Shown piece by piece: positions 1 to 11,578 of a DNA stretch of 64,000 nt. Within the stretch, counting starts at the first letter, position 1, and each line of letters opens with the position of its first letter. The translations under genes were made by a program, and so were the position numbers. The stretch comes from Tenrec ecaudatus (Eukaryota > Chordata > Mammalia > Afrosoricida > Tenrecidae): contig NC_134546.1 of assembly GCF_050624435.1 (NCBI RefSeq), forward strand, positions 44,161,501-44,225,500, read 5' to 3'. The notes under the pieces are model-generated. The model saw only the letters and a list, made by a program, of their open reading frames with translations. It ran no database searches and was not told the DNA's origin.

Positions 1-283
1 AGAAAGCCTCGTGGGGGCAATGAAAATATATCTAAAAGTTACTATCTACTACTAGCAAATGCTTGTTGGCTAATATTGGAGAAAAATTATACGTTTCTTT
101 TATTTAAAGCAACTATTTCCAAAATGATAGCTCTGAGGATTAGAATTGCAACACAAAACTACCAAGAAACTCATAATAACCTTTTTAAAAACTGCAGGTT
201 AAAAATAAAAAAATAAATGGTAAAATTGGCACATATAATCAGCATTTACACATGGCTTGTGGGCAACACTATTTTAAAGTTTG

Positions 284-478
284 ATTGTTGTTTGTTAAGT
301 GCCATTGAGTCAGTTCCAACCCACAGGGACCCTATGTACACGCAACAGAACAAAACCCTGCCGGATCCAGCCCCCTCCTCCAAATTGTTCCAATGCTTGA
401 GTCCATTGCTGCAGCCACTGTGTCAGTTGTTCTCTCTGGGGCCCTTCCTCTCTTTCACTGACTTTCAATATTCATTAT
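284..478 (-). mobile_element. RTE1-type LINE, 3' end fragment
   Basis: The antisense match starts at the element's 3' terminus (GTTGTTTGTTAAGTGCCATTG) and runs through the block on CAGCCACTGTGTCAG. It is a 5'-truncated copy of about 195 bases. Confidence 0.75.
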
Positions 479-630
479 TAAAATGCTTTTCATTTCCATA
501 ATAGATGCACAGAGACACAGATATAGCCACTGTTCACATTTATATGAAGTTTTATAGAATAGCTGCAATGGAATTCATAATTTTCAGAGTCTATAATTTG
601 GATTGACCCATTGACCTGGTAACTACTATT

Positions 631-1078
631 GTTGTTAGCAGACATTCTGTCAGTTCCTCCTCAGGGGGATCCCATGCACAACCTAACACAATGTTGCAGG
701 GTTCTAGATCACCCCATGATCACTTGTGAGCCAGACCTTGTGATCTCCAGGGTTTTGAGTGGCCGATATTTTTGTAATTAGATTATCAGGCCTTTTATCC
801 AAGTCTGTTGCAGTGTGGAAAACCAAACCAAACAAATCAACAAATCCACTGTCATAGAGTATGTGACAGTTCATAGCGGCCCCATAAGACAGGATGGAAC
901 AACTCCATTGGGTTTCTGAAACTGTGCATACCTATGGACCAATACTGTCAAAGCCTTCTCCTGCCTTTGCTTAGACCTGCTGAATTTTTGGTTAGCATCC
1001 TGTTGCTTAACTCAACGCGCAACTAAAACTAAACCTGAGACTTCTAACTGGAAGTTAAGAATTCTATCAATGAACCAC
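631..1078 (-). mobile_element. Long afrotherian SINE interrupted by a second AfroSINE
   Basis: The outer SINE starts with GTTGTTAGCAGACATTCTGT, passes through CCATGATCACTTGTGAGCCA, and ends at 1016-1078 with GAATTCTATCAATGAACCAC, a tRNA-like end. Between about 819 and 1015 a separate AfroSINE intervenes (CCAAACCAAACAAATC tail, then CATAGCGGCCCCATAAGACA). Both are antisense and diverged. Confidence 0.6.
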
Positions 1079-3420
1079 CCACAACCTTTAAAAATCTGAA
1101 AAGATTTCTAATGCAGGAAGGCACTTAAAAAGAAAACAAACAAAAAACAAAACAAACAACTTTAATCAAACAGTCTCATTGCCCTTCCCTGACTTTTATG
1201 ATATAACATAACCCAACAGTTCGGTCTGGGTTTTATTATTTTATTTCAGAAAATAGTAGAACAAAACAAGAAATATGCAAGAGAAACTGTCTGTGGCCCA
1301 TAAAGCCTAAAATATTTACCATCCAGCCCGTTAGAGGAAAATCTGCCAATCCCTTCTCTATAGTAGTTCTACTTTGCCGATCACACAAAAAGAATCTTCC
1401 CTGAAGAGTTCCATTTAAGAGAAACAACCACAACTCTTTCTGCTGAGTCATAGGCTGGAGGCTCTCTCTGAAATAGGACTATTTTTAGAATATTCAAACT
1501 GTTTTATTTTGTCTTCTTACCAAATCTAAACCAAATACCCTGTGTTAAAAGTAGAAGTACATTGGATGTATCTCTAATACCAATACAATTCCCAAGGTTG
1601 TGCTCTATTTTAGACAAAAGTAATTACACATAGGGAGGCTGAGATGTAATCAATTAATATTGCCCTTCCAGACATAATTCATTAAGTGATGTGCTATAAT
1701 TCTGTGCTGTATACCCATAGTTATAGACTCATTTGGGGAGATGTTTTCTGCTAATGTTAATAGACAAGATTAAGGTCGGATTAAATCTTGAATTTGGAAG
1801 AGGGTATGAACTGAGTCACATCCTCTGTTTCCTCGTTGATATGGTTTGCAGACAGACAAAACACCATACCTCCATCAAAGTCATTCCTCTATGTTGTAGA
1901 AGGGACATCTTGAAAGCAGAGAGAAGTCCCAGGATCACAGAAAGTTAAAACATTGGAGATCCCTGTGTGAAGTGGTGGCGGCAGAGCAGAGGACAAGGCA
2001 AGGAGACCATGAGATAGCAAAGGGGAGTAGCGACAGTCCATCAGGACTATGAGTCAGAGCATCTCTGGTTGGCTTCCTGGCCAGGGATACAGACGCCAAG
2101 GGACCATGTGGCTGTAAGGCTGAGGAATGGAGAGAAATTTGGCTACTGGCTGAAGAGAGGTGTTGCTTTATGCTAATGACTGTACTCTCACTATTTACTA
2201 ATCCTGGTTAACGATAACTTGTTAATAACCCTTGTAAGCATCCTTAATTACCAGAATTGATTCTGAGTTCTGTATGTCCATTGTAATGAATTATCAAACT
2301 CAGTGGCTGAAAAAGTTGATATTGTATATGATAGAACAGAGACTTATTTAGCTATTATTCACAAAGTAATTGAATGATATAAGGGAGTGAAAAGGAAAAA
2401 TTATTAAGCTGTAAATAGCTTCTATCACACCTCAAATTATATCTCATCAGCATCTACTCCCACTATAAAGAAAGTATAAATGCATTGAGATGTTTTTCAT
2501 TTGTATATTATTACATTCACCTGAAAAATTATTTGATTATGATTATTGATACAACAAATTCTATTTTTCTTTCTACTCCAAAACCCCATGAAATGACAGA
2601 CAACATATTTTTAAAAGATTTAGAAGAGTAGCAGAAAACAAAAGAGATTGACAGAGACAGATGATAGATTTTGAAGATTAACTTAAAAATAGAAATCAGA
2701 CGGGGAAAATGTGTGGAGAAGTATATTCTGAAATTGCACGTCGCAGACTAAAATGCATGTGAGAAAAAATACTGAAGTGCTGTGACTGAGAGAAAAAAAA
2801 AGTGCCAAGAAGAAAGTGCATTCAGAGCACTGAGGCCAGTCAGTCTCTCCCCTCTTCATGACTTCCAAGTCTTAAACTGAGGAAGAGTGAGCAGGGCACA
2901 GCAATGGTACATATTTCTTGGCAAAAGCATTATGTAGAGACATTGGGGCTGTAGCTTTAGGGTGATGAGATATTGGCCATGAAGAAAAGATAAGGATGCT
3001 AAATTGTGACCTACAACTCTTTTTTCTCCGGCGCTAATACCACTGTTTCCGTCTCCATCACCATCCTGACAATGAGCTCAATATTCCTTGAAGTCACTGC
3101 ACTTCTGGTGCCATTCTCAGGACTTGGGTGTGTATGTTGCTATGGGCTCCTGAACCCTATGAAGTTCATATTGTTATTCTATCATTACAAATGGAAAAAT
3201 GATAGAGCATTTAAGTCATTTTCACAATAGCTATTCCTTGACTGAGCTGAGTTCATGGTCAATGTAGTCTGTTTGTAAAGCCCAGATAGTGAGTCATTAG
3301 GACACAATGTATTTCTAAACAGCAGGCAGACTTTTGTCAATGTCACCAACATCCATGACTTCTCAAATAAAAGGTTGAGAAAAACAAATGATCACTCTAC
3401 ATTTGAATAAAATCAGCACT
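1079..3420. other. Intron sequence without genes
   Basis: AT-rich, no credible coding sequence. Around 1950-2350 the texture changes (AGTGGTGGCGGCAGAGCAGA, then ACTCAGTGGCTGAAAAAGTT), and this may be an unrecognised repeat. Confidence 0.5.
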
Positions 3421-4315
3421 CTAAAGAGAGTTTCTCTTGCTTTACTAGGCAAAGGGTTTTATTAACTTCTGTTTCAAATTTATTCCCAGGCTTTTCCAGT
3501 GTATGTGGCGGCAAAGATTGAATCATATATAAGCAAAAACGTAAAAGAGCTGCAAAGGCCGAAAGGCACGGGCTTAAAAATATTAGATGTATATTTTATC
3601 AGATCCATACACAAAACACATTTAAAAAACAGCCATCATATAAAATAGCAGCTGCAAGTCACTTCCTGGAGTTTCATCTTCCCCTTGAGAAGCCGACTCA
3701 AATCAGTGAGCCTCATTCGGATGCCTCAGCCAAGTTCTCCACAAGATCTGGAACCTCGTCATCCTCATCCTCTCCTGTAGCAAATGGGGCCTCTCCATCC
3801 ACAGATTGCTCTGGCAGTGCTTCGGCCAGTCTCCGTAAGCTAGTCAGGAGGTCTGCGCCCAACTGGTTCAAGACGCAGGGGAGCATCTGTCAGCTGCAGT
3901 GTCTCAGCCTGGCCGGTGATGGTGAAGGTGTTCGCAGCCAGTGAGGCTTGGACTTCGGGGTTGTTAAAGTGGATCATGGTTCCCTGGTTTGTAAATATAT
4001 TCACCTCTTCAATCCCAGTGATAGAGTTTACCCCTAGCTTCTTGAAGGAGAACTGCAGTCTTTTGTCATCTGCTGTGGCTGTTCTGTGAACCACCTTCTT
4101 TCTGTGGACACTTCCTTTCCCACCTATGCACACTTGTGCCTGCAGTTTGGAGAGTTGCTCTTGATTCATGGCCATCTCTTTCATCTTGTTCTCAGAGGAA
4201 ATAGGGCCGCGCGGGGACTAGGGCTGGCGCTCAGGGGTCTTTGGCTTTGGCAGACCAGCTGAGGTTAGGCACAGATGGGGACGCAAGATGGCAGCTAGAG
4301 CTAAAGAGAGTTTCT
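3421..4315 (-). pseudogene. BTF3: BTF3 processed pseudogene with target-site duplications
   Basis: The minus strand carries an intronless copy of BTF3, the beta subunit of the nascent-polypeptide-associated complex. The frame starts at 4184 ([15 protein letters not shown], matching the short BTF3 isoform), and matches run through [25 protein letters not shown] and [21 protein letters not shown]. Near 3886-3892 an indel breaks the frame, giving a stop soon after. The original frame resumes as [26 protein letters not shown] and continues to the acidic tail, ending at a premature TGA at 3713-3715. 5' UTR and 3' UTR sequence, including two AATAAA-type signals, are present. The copy is bounded by identical 15-bp duplications, CTAAAGAGAGTTTCT, at 3421-3435 and 4301-4315, the hallmark of L1-mediated retroposition. 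The poly-A tail is eroded. It should encode no functional protein. Confidence 0.93.
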
Positions 4316-5904
4316 TATCCTAATTAAAGAAAAGATTACCATGGGAGAAATATAAAAGCACTAGAATGGGTGTGTGTGTATTCTAATACTAATTAAGTAG
4401 ACCATCCCACCATCCTACCATTGAAAACTATGAGATACTTTTAAGTGTATAACTTTTGAAATAACAACTCTATAGCACTGTTAAATCATTTCAGGTTGGA
4501 GAGAGATGGAGTACAAATTACTGACCTCAAAGACAGAGCTAAGGATGAATGAAAGGAAATAATGCACGAGATAAAAGTGATGGAAAATCTGAGTCAAAGC
4601 TGAAATGAAACAGCCCAAAGGTCAGTTCATAAAATTCTCAAATCCATCCACTTAAGTTCATAGGTAGACAGAGGATATACATGATGATACAATTACTTCA
4701 ATTGAGAATACATATGTGATTTTTTAGATTATAAGTTTACAAAATCCTGATCAGCATGCATATAAAAAGATTCATAAATGGGTGTCTTAGTCAAAGTTTG
4801 GAACACAGAGAACTAAGAGACTTTTTTTTAATGTGAAATAATTTTGATGCTACTTGGTTGTTTGGAAGTGCTTGCTAATGAACCAATAATAATTTAGGAT
4901 TTGCATATATCCTTGGGGGTTAATGAATACTAAGTAGAACTATGCATGTAAGAGACCACTAACCCCTAATAGTCCCTGTCCAGTTTGTGGCAGTTGCAAA
5001 GAAGTAATACACAATATAGACTCGGTCTCTTGAAGTCCACTACTCTCATGATGCTCTGGTAAATAACTTTTGTGAGCAATCAGAATGGATTGATTTCCTT
5101 GGCCAAATTCATTATAACCTATCAAGTCAGAAAATCCATGAGTCGATCTGGAGACCTGATATTGAATTGTTTATTTACTAGTCATGACTACTCTGGACAA
5201 CATTGTCCTAAACAACAATTCTTTTTGTGATATGAATTCTTCCCTGGGGGCAGTAATAAGGCTAATAAGCTCTTGATAAAAATGTCAGACCTGATTGATT
5301 ACATAATGCAGTGCACCTGTGTCTATAACAGTATTGCCTGTGACATGGATTGACATTCCTGTGACATAACCAAATCACCTTTATTTTACATAGATGAGCA
5401 ATCTTGCCATTCTCTGTTTTATGATATTGGCCAACATTTAATATATATATATTTTTGGTAAAGTACCCACCTTGAAATAATACAGATGTTTGGAAGAAAT
5501 TATTTATATTTATTTTCTCTCCAAAGAAACCCTTGGTGAGGAGAACCAAGACATTTTATGGATTTGGTTACTGTGAAGAAGAGAGCAGTAAACAAGAAGG
5601 CTAAATGAACAACTCTCACCGAGGGCAAGAACTTTTGGAAAGTGAATGTCAATGTCAGGACGTGCGAGCATTAGAGCAAACCAAGGGGAGGTAAATCTGT
5701 CCGTATCTGTTTCATATTCCTTCCTTTGTTTAACTGGCTGCCTTTTCCTCATATGAATCACTACAAGCGCACCTTGATTTTAAACAAGTGAGATAATTCA
5801 TTGAAGTAGCAGCATATCTTAAAACGCTTTTCCATGCAAGTAACCGGAGCACAGGCTTTAGCAGCAGTTGCACCTAACTGCAAAATGCTCGTGTCTCCAT
5901 TCCT
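4316..5904. other. Intron sequence without genes
   Basis: AT-rich, no repeat family recognised, short chance frames only. Confidence 0.5.
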
Positions 5905-6080
5905 TAGCTCTCTGAGATAAGCCCTACCCTAAAGCCTTAGTTTTCCCTTCCAAGAAATGGGATTAATAACAGTACCCACTCCATTTAGCCTGTTGTGAGG
6001 ATTAAATAAGAATAGCTATGTACAATGGAAATCATAATGACTGGAACATATGAACTGCTCAACACAAAAATGTTATTACC
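5905..6080 (+). mobile_element. MIR SINE
   Basis: Order of features as in MIR: CTCTGAGATAAG, CCTTAGTTTTCCC, AAATGGGATTAATAACAGTA, then TTGTGAGGATTAAATAAGA. An ancient mammalian SINE. Confidence 0.75.
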
Positions 6081-6589
6081 TAGGTCTCTATCTTTCCTGC
6101 TTGTTTATAATCCACTACATCCTGATCTTCCCAGTTTCATATTCTTATTTTCTGCCTGTCCCTCTGTTTCTCTCGCCCTTATTTTTCCTTTGTACAACTC
6201 GGATCTTCTGAGAATCTGAGAATCAATCGATCTTTTCTTTCTTATATTCTGGGATTCAATGTTTTAGGTTTTAAAAATCATGCTAACCTTCACGACTTGG
6301 AAGTATGATCAGTACAAACTAAACAATGTAATAGGATCATCAAAATTTATACCATCTTCAATTTTAACATATCTGGATATTTACCACTGAAAAAAGAAAT
6401 TTCAGACTTTACCCTTAGGTTAATGGAATGGATGCATTCATCTCATTATTGTGAACACACCCAATATTTAAGTATGGATGTCATTGCTAAAGCTATTTTG
6501 AGATATAAATCCCATCAAGTAAAAATCAGTGTGCAGTTCTATGGACTATTAAAATGCTTATAATCATTTAACTGCCAACACATCCAAGA

Positions 6590-7560
6590 TACAAACCACT
6601 TCCATCTAATCCCCCAGTCCAAGTCCCTGGAAGCCAACAATTGCTTTCTGCTCATATCACCTCGTCATTTCTAGATATTATAGAAATCGAGTCATCAGCA
6701 TGTTGGCTTTAGGTTGGCTTCTTTCAATGGTGAACAGTGCTTGAGAGTCGGCCATGTTGCTGAATACACTTAGTATTTTGTTCATTTTACTGATAACACT
6801 GATGAATAGACGGGTTATAAGGAATGTACCACAATGTTTTTCGATTCATCAAATGATAGAAAGGCCATCCCTTGATAGAGTGTGAGAGAAAGAGAGATCT
6901 TCAGTGGGATGGATCGGCGCAGTGGTTGCAAAAGGGTTCAAACAGAGTATTTTGAGGATGGCACAGGACTGGACAGTGCTCATTCTATGAGTTGACTGAA
7001 CGGCAACTAATATCAAAACAACAACCATGTGCTTAAATTTTATTAGAAAAATTTCAATTGCTTGCCAAATTTGCTTTATCATTTCTTCTTATCACCAGCA
7101 ATATACACAAGAGTTTTAGTTGCTCTGCATCCTTGTCAGCACTTAATATTGTCAGTTTCTCTTTTCTTGTTTTTCTTCAGCTATTTAACCAAGAGTGGGA
7201 TCTCACTCTAACTTTACATTTCCTAATGACACATCGGTTCATGTGGGTATTTGCCCTCTGGGTAGCTTCTTTAAATAACTGCCTATTCAAATATTTTGAT
7301 CATTGTTGTTTTGTATTATTTATTATTAATGAGTTGTAAAAATTCTTTACAGTTAAAATACAAAACCATTATTATATTATAAAATTTTTATTTATCCCTT
7401 GGCTTTTTTTTTCTGTAACATGTTTTTGAAATTTATTGTTAAAAGTTAATCAAAGGTAAAAACTTTTATTTCATTGATTACGTTGCAGTCTTTTTCCTCC
7501 ACCTATATGTCAATGAAACTTTACAGTCACATGGTTTACAACAATTGTTCAATATTTTCA
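6590..7560 (-). mobile_element. Ancient L1 (L1M-like) fragment, antisense
   Basis: The plus strand resembles the antisense 3' region of old mammalian L1: AAGTCCCTGGAAGCCAACAA, GAACAGTGCTTGAGAGTCGG, then past the RTE insertion GTTGCTCTGCATCCTTGTCA and GCACTTAATATTGTCAG. Divergence is high. The right border is indistinct after about 7345. Confidence 0.65.
6857..7026 (+). mobile_element. RTE1-type LINE, 3' end fragment nested in old L1
   Basis: The plus strand shows the diagnostic 3' block: CAGTGGTTGCAA, GAGGATGGCACAGGACTGGA, then CGGCAACTAATATCAAAACAA. Ancient L1 sequence continues on both sides, so this fragment inserted into it. Confidence 0.75.
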
Positions 7561-9805
7561 TAAATCTTTTTATATCATTTTTAGATATGCATAACGAACA
7601 GTTAAGTATTATTTTCAATTCTTTGTAACATAACTTATTCTTTGAGGAAAATTATATACTTGATTTTTGTTAGCTCTGCAGAGCACAGAGAGAAGCCTGA
7701 ATGATGTATGGGTTTTAGTTCTGTCACCAAGTAAAGACATATACTTCAACTTCTGTTGTTTCTCCCTCTCCATTTTTAATATTATTTTCAAATTCAGATT
7801 TGGAATTGCATTCATGTTACGTTCCTATTAAACAGTAATGTGATCTGTGAACTCTCAACCTATAGGCAAATAGTCAGATGTTTCCTTTTCTACCACCAGC
7901 TCGCCACATCGATCACTCTTGTGCTGACCAAAATGCTCAGAGTCCCAAATGGACAAAGAAATCCCTTAGCTTACACACTTAGAATGATAATGGAGTGAGA
8001 TATACCTCAGATAGCTATATATTTAAATGAGAGGTAAATGGGATATTCCCTTTGAGCTCCACCCCCACCCAATTTTCTACAAAGGTAACCTCCTAAAAAA
8101 AACCCTATCCTTAAATGAAGGAATAATCTTGATGAAACATTTCACTGATATTGATTTTCCTAAGGATAGAGAACTGAGTTTAGAAGGATAGCCTTGAAAA
8201 TTAGCTTGCTGATACATAGTCCTAACAATTTATTTAACATGGCAATAGTATTGCAATTGCTAATAATTATGCCCTCAGCAGGCCAGGCTTCCCTTCAAAA
8301 TGTCTTCACCCTACGTTCATATTCTGCCTGTTCTCTGTAACACTGTTTATCTTTGACTACCTGGGCAGACTTTGCTTCTATCAAGGACGTCTTTGCACTT
8401 GAAGGAGGAAGATTTGGACAATAGGACCAGAAAAGTTTGGCATTTAATATGTACTCTATTTATAGAGGCGGGGGAAAGAGGTAATATAGTACCTTGGGAA
8501 TGAAATTCAAACAGGCACATTCCTCTGAAATAAAAGGAATTTAAAAAATAAAAGTTATTAAAAGGCACCAATGTAATATAAGGCTTTCATTTTCAACTCC
8601 ATCCTCATAGCTTCAGTTTCAATAAAAGATCCCATTAGAAATGCTTCCCCCTGAGGTAACTACTCTGGCATTTCTACTATTATTCCACAGACAGTTTATT
8701 TTTATTTACATCAGAAATGATGTAAAAGGAGACAATCCAGATCAAGTGCATGCATATGTGAATCTCTCCATCTTTAAGCCTACACTCAATCTAAGAGAAG
8801 CAGGAAGCACAATGGAATTGCCAGTTCACTGGCTTTCCCTCATCTACACCAGTCTCTGCCCTTAGACAACCCAGAAAGAGAGCAGCAGAGGTAGAATAAA
8901 TAAGTGGCAGCCTGGCTGTTCTGTCTATTCACAAATGTCTCCTCAACAAAACGGCAAGCCTCTAGTCTATATTCTCAGATAGAATAAGTTAGTCTATATG
9001 CAGATAGAACAGTTATAATAAAAACATCCCAACAGAACATGGTAATTGTGCACACATTGAGTAGTTTCAGTATCAGACACCATCGAACTATTGTTGGGTA
9101 TAAAAATATCCAAATGTGTGTCGGTGGTTGTATAAAAAGTGTATCTATACAAAGTGCCTCCAAATATTAGCTAGCATAACCAGGGTTTTATCGATATATG
9201 GTCTCATTTGCTCCTAAACCAACCAGTCAAAGAGCTATATAGAGTACCAGCTTCGCTTCATAGAAAATAAATGTTGCAGGCAGAGATTACATAATCCTGT
9301 ACAAGGTCACTCGGCGATTAGCAGATAGAATTTAAGCTCCAACCTTCTTCCCTGAAAATGTGCCTTTGAGCAAATACAAAGAGAACGTAAAAGGCTAACT
9401 CCCTAAACATCTCAGACACAGTAGAACTATAATAAGAACGCCATCATGCAGAGGAGGGGATCCAAACAGGCTTAGTGTACATAAAGCACTGCTCAGTGTA
9501 GCCCAAATGCTATCTATTGTGAACACAAACTGCTGGCAGGACCTGAAAGAAATCAGGGAGAACCCCATGAGGATTAGAGAGAAGGTATACGGAAATAAAG
9601 AAGCCTTTGTAATAAGTAAGACATTCAATAAACTTTGCCTCTCCTTCAATTCCTTTTATGTTTGTTTCACTCATCTAGAAATAAGTCGTGTTTTTTTATT
9701 GGACCCTCCAGGGTGCCTTTGGTACTATCAGAAATGGAAATGAGTTGATACAGTATATAAGATTAAAGGCAATTAAATATCTTTGTAATTTATCAACAAG
9801 CCCAC
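7561..9805. other. Intron sequence without genes
   Basis: No credible coding sequence. A MIR-like piece may lie at about 9235-9345 (TACAAGGTCACTCGGCGATT). Confidence 0.5.
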
Positions 9806-10420
9806 GTTGTTTTTGTTGTTAGGTGCCTTTGAGTTAGTTCCAATTTGCAGCAATATTATGGACGGCCAACAGGACAAAGCACTGCCTGGTCCTACGCCAT
9901 CCTCACCACTGCTTTTATTTGGGAGCCTAGCAATGCAGCTACTGTGTCCATCCACCTCAGAAGTCCTTGTCTTTGTCCCTGATCCTCTCCTCTACTAAGC
10001 ATAATGTCTTTTCCGGGTACTGGTCTTCCTTGATAACATGCCCAGAGTAAGTGAGTAAGTGAGACAAAGCCTTACCCTCCTGGTTCCTAAGGGGTATCCT
10101 GGCTGTCCTTCATCCAGGATATACCTGTTCATTTTCCCAGGATTCGTTAGTACTCTCAATCTTCTTCTCCAACACTACAATTTAAATGCATCGATTCTTC
10201 TGCCATCTTCCTTCATCATTGCCCAACTTTCACATGCATCAGAGGCTCGGGTCAGGAGAAGTTTAGTCCTCAAAGCGGCATTTTTGTTCTTCAAAACTTT
10301 AAAGATTTGCCCAAGGCAATATGCCATTTGAATGTTTAACCATTGCTTCCATGGTACTGATTGTGGATCCCAACAATATGAAGTCCCAGGCTGTTTCTAC
10401 CTTGCCTATCAGTAAAATAA
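9806..10420 (-). mobile_element. RTE1-type LINE, 3' portion (antisense)
   Basis: Begins with the 3' terminus GTTGTTAGGTGCCTTTGAG and follows the RTE1 consensus in antisense for about 600 bases, including blocks around TTTCACATGCATCAGAGGC and GATTGTGGATCCCAACAATA. The right limit is where the match fades. No coding potential remains. Confidence 0.8.
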
Positions 10421-10493
10421 TGCAAATAAAATTTGCTAAATGCATGATTTCACATAATGATGAAATTTTTTATGACTATAAGGTACAGCAGCC

Positions 10494-10653
10494 AGCCCAT
10501 TGCTGTGGAACTTAGCCCAGTTGATAGAGGTACTGTATGTGGAACGAAGTATAAGTACCACTTTAGGTTTTTCATGGCTGAAATCTCCTGCCAAGAAGAT
10601 GGCGGATTGGAACCATCAACCCAATTGCTTACCACTGCCCCACCAGGCTCCTT
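10494..10653 (-). mobile_element. AfroSINE
   Basis: Antisense copy, diverged in the middle, ending with the conserved GGATTGGAACCATCAACCCA and CACTGCCCCACCAGGCTCC blocks. Confidence 0.6.
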
Positions 10654-10847
10654 CAAGGTTTCTCTAGTGATTTATAAAATGGCACACAAGGGGGGAAATC
10701 AAATAGATCAAACACATAAAGAGCATAATATTTTAAATTTCCATATATTAGGAATGAGTACACTCAAGGGGTGACAAATGATGGTCATGGTAGGAAAAGT
10801 TGAGTATTATTTGTTTAAAAGAGGAAGTAATCACAGTTATTTGACAT

Positions 10848-11015
10848 TACTCATTGCTATCATGTTGATTCTAACCCACAGTCCCCAAGAGTTTTCATGA
10901 GTATAGAATGTAGAATGTTTAATCTTTCTCCTGTAGATCATGGCTGGTAGTTTTGAACTATTGACCTTGTGGTTCATAGCCCCAATGCACAACCCACTAA
11001 GCCATCAAGGTCCCT
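10848..11015 (-). mobile_element. AfroSINE
   Basis: Antisense copy with ATGTTGATTCTAACCCACAG at the left and TTGACCTTGTGGTTCATAGC and ACTAAGCCATCAAGGTCCC at the right. Confidence 0.65.
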
Positions 11016-11131
11016 AATAATTTGGTTTGAAGAAACCATAAAGTACCCAAGTCCTTCATTTTACTGAATGAGAAGCAAAGCATGCATCACTGTTGCTGGG
11101 CCCACATTTATATGATAATGTAACATATTAT

Positions 11132-11578
11132 GTGTCAACTTTCAGAGGCGTGGAGCCCAAACTATCAATCAAGTCACAGCATGATGATGTCTCCTTTGGG
11201 GTGTGGATTTTTCTATAAGAGAGACACCTTAGACACTTTCCTTCCTCTTTTGCCCCTTTGCATTCCATCTTGCTGTGACTCTGTGTCTGCCTCAAGGTGC
11301 ATCCAGAGAGTTACCAGCACACTGCCACACTCCCATAGACCTTACACCCACTAGACTATCTCCGCCAGCCAGTGATGTCCTTGCTTCCCATGCATTGTTG
11401 CTGTATCATCAACCTGAAGAAGGCTCCAGCTACCATCAGATCCATAGGCTTGAGTTGGACTACCCTGGGGCACCTTTCTGATAGAAAATTACATCTTGAT
11501 ATAAATTTCAATCTCATTTCTAAATAAGTGCCACTGGTTCCATTTCTCTAGACAACCCAGGTCAACACAGTTAGTTCA
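11132..11578 (+). repeat. Unclassified interspersed repeat A (LTR-like ends)
   Basis: A discrete block of about 450 bases starting TGTCAACTTTCAGAGGCG and ending CAACCCAGGTCAACACA, so it has TG...CA ends. Internal phrases such as CTATCAATCAAGTCACAGC and CATTCCATCTTGCTGTGACT recur in a looser form at 27592-28105. It could be a solo LTR of a MaLR-type family or another afrotherian repeat. The short open frames in it are not coding. Confidence 0.5.
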
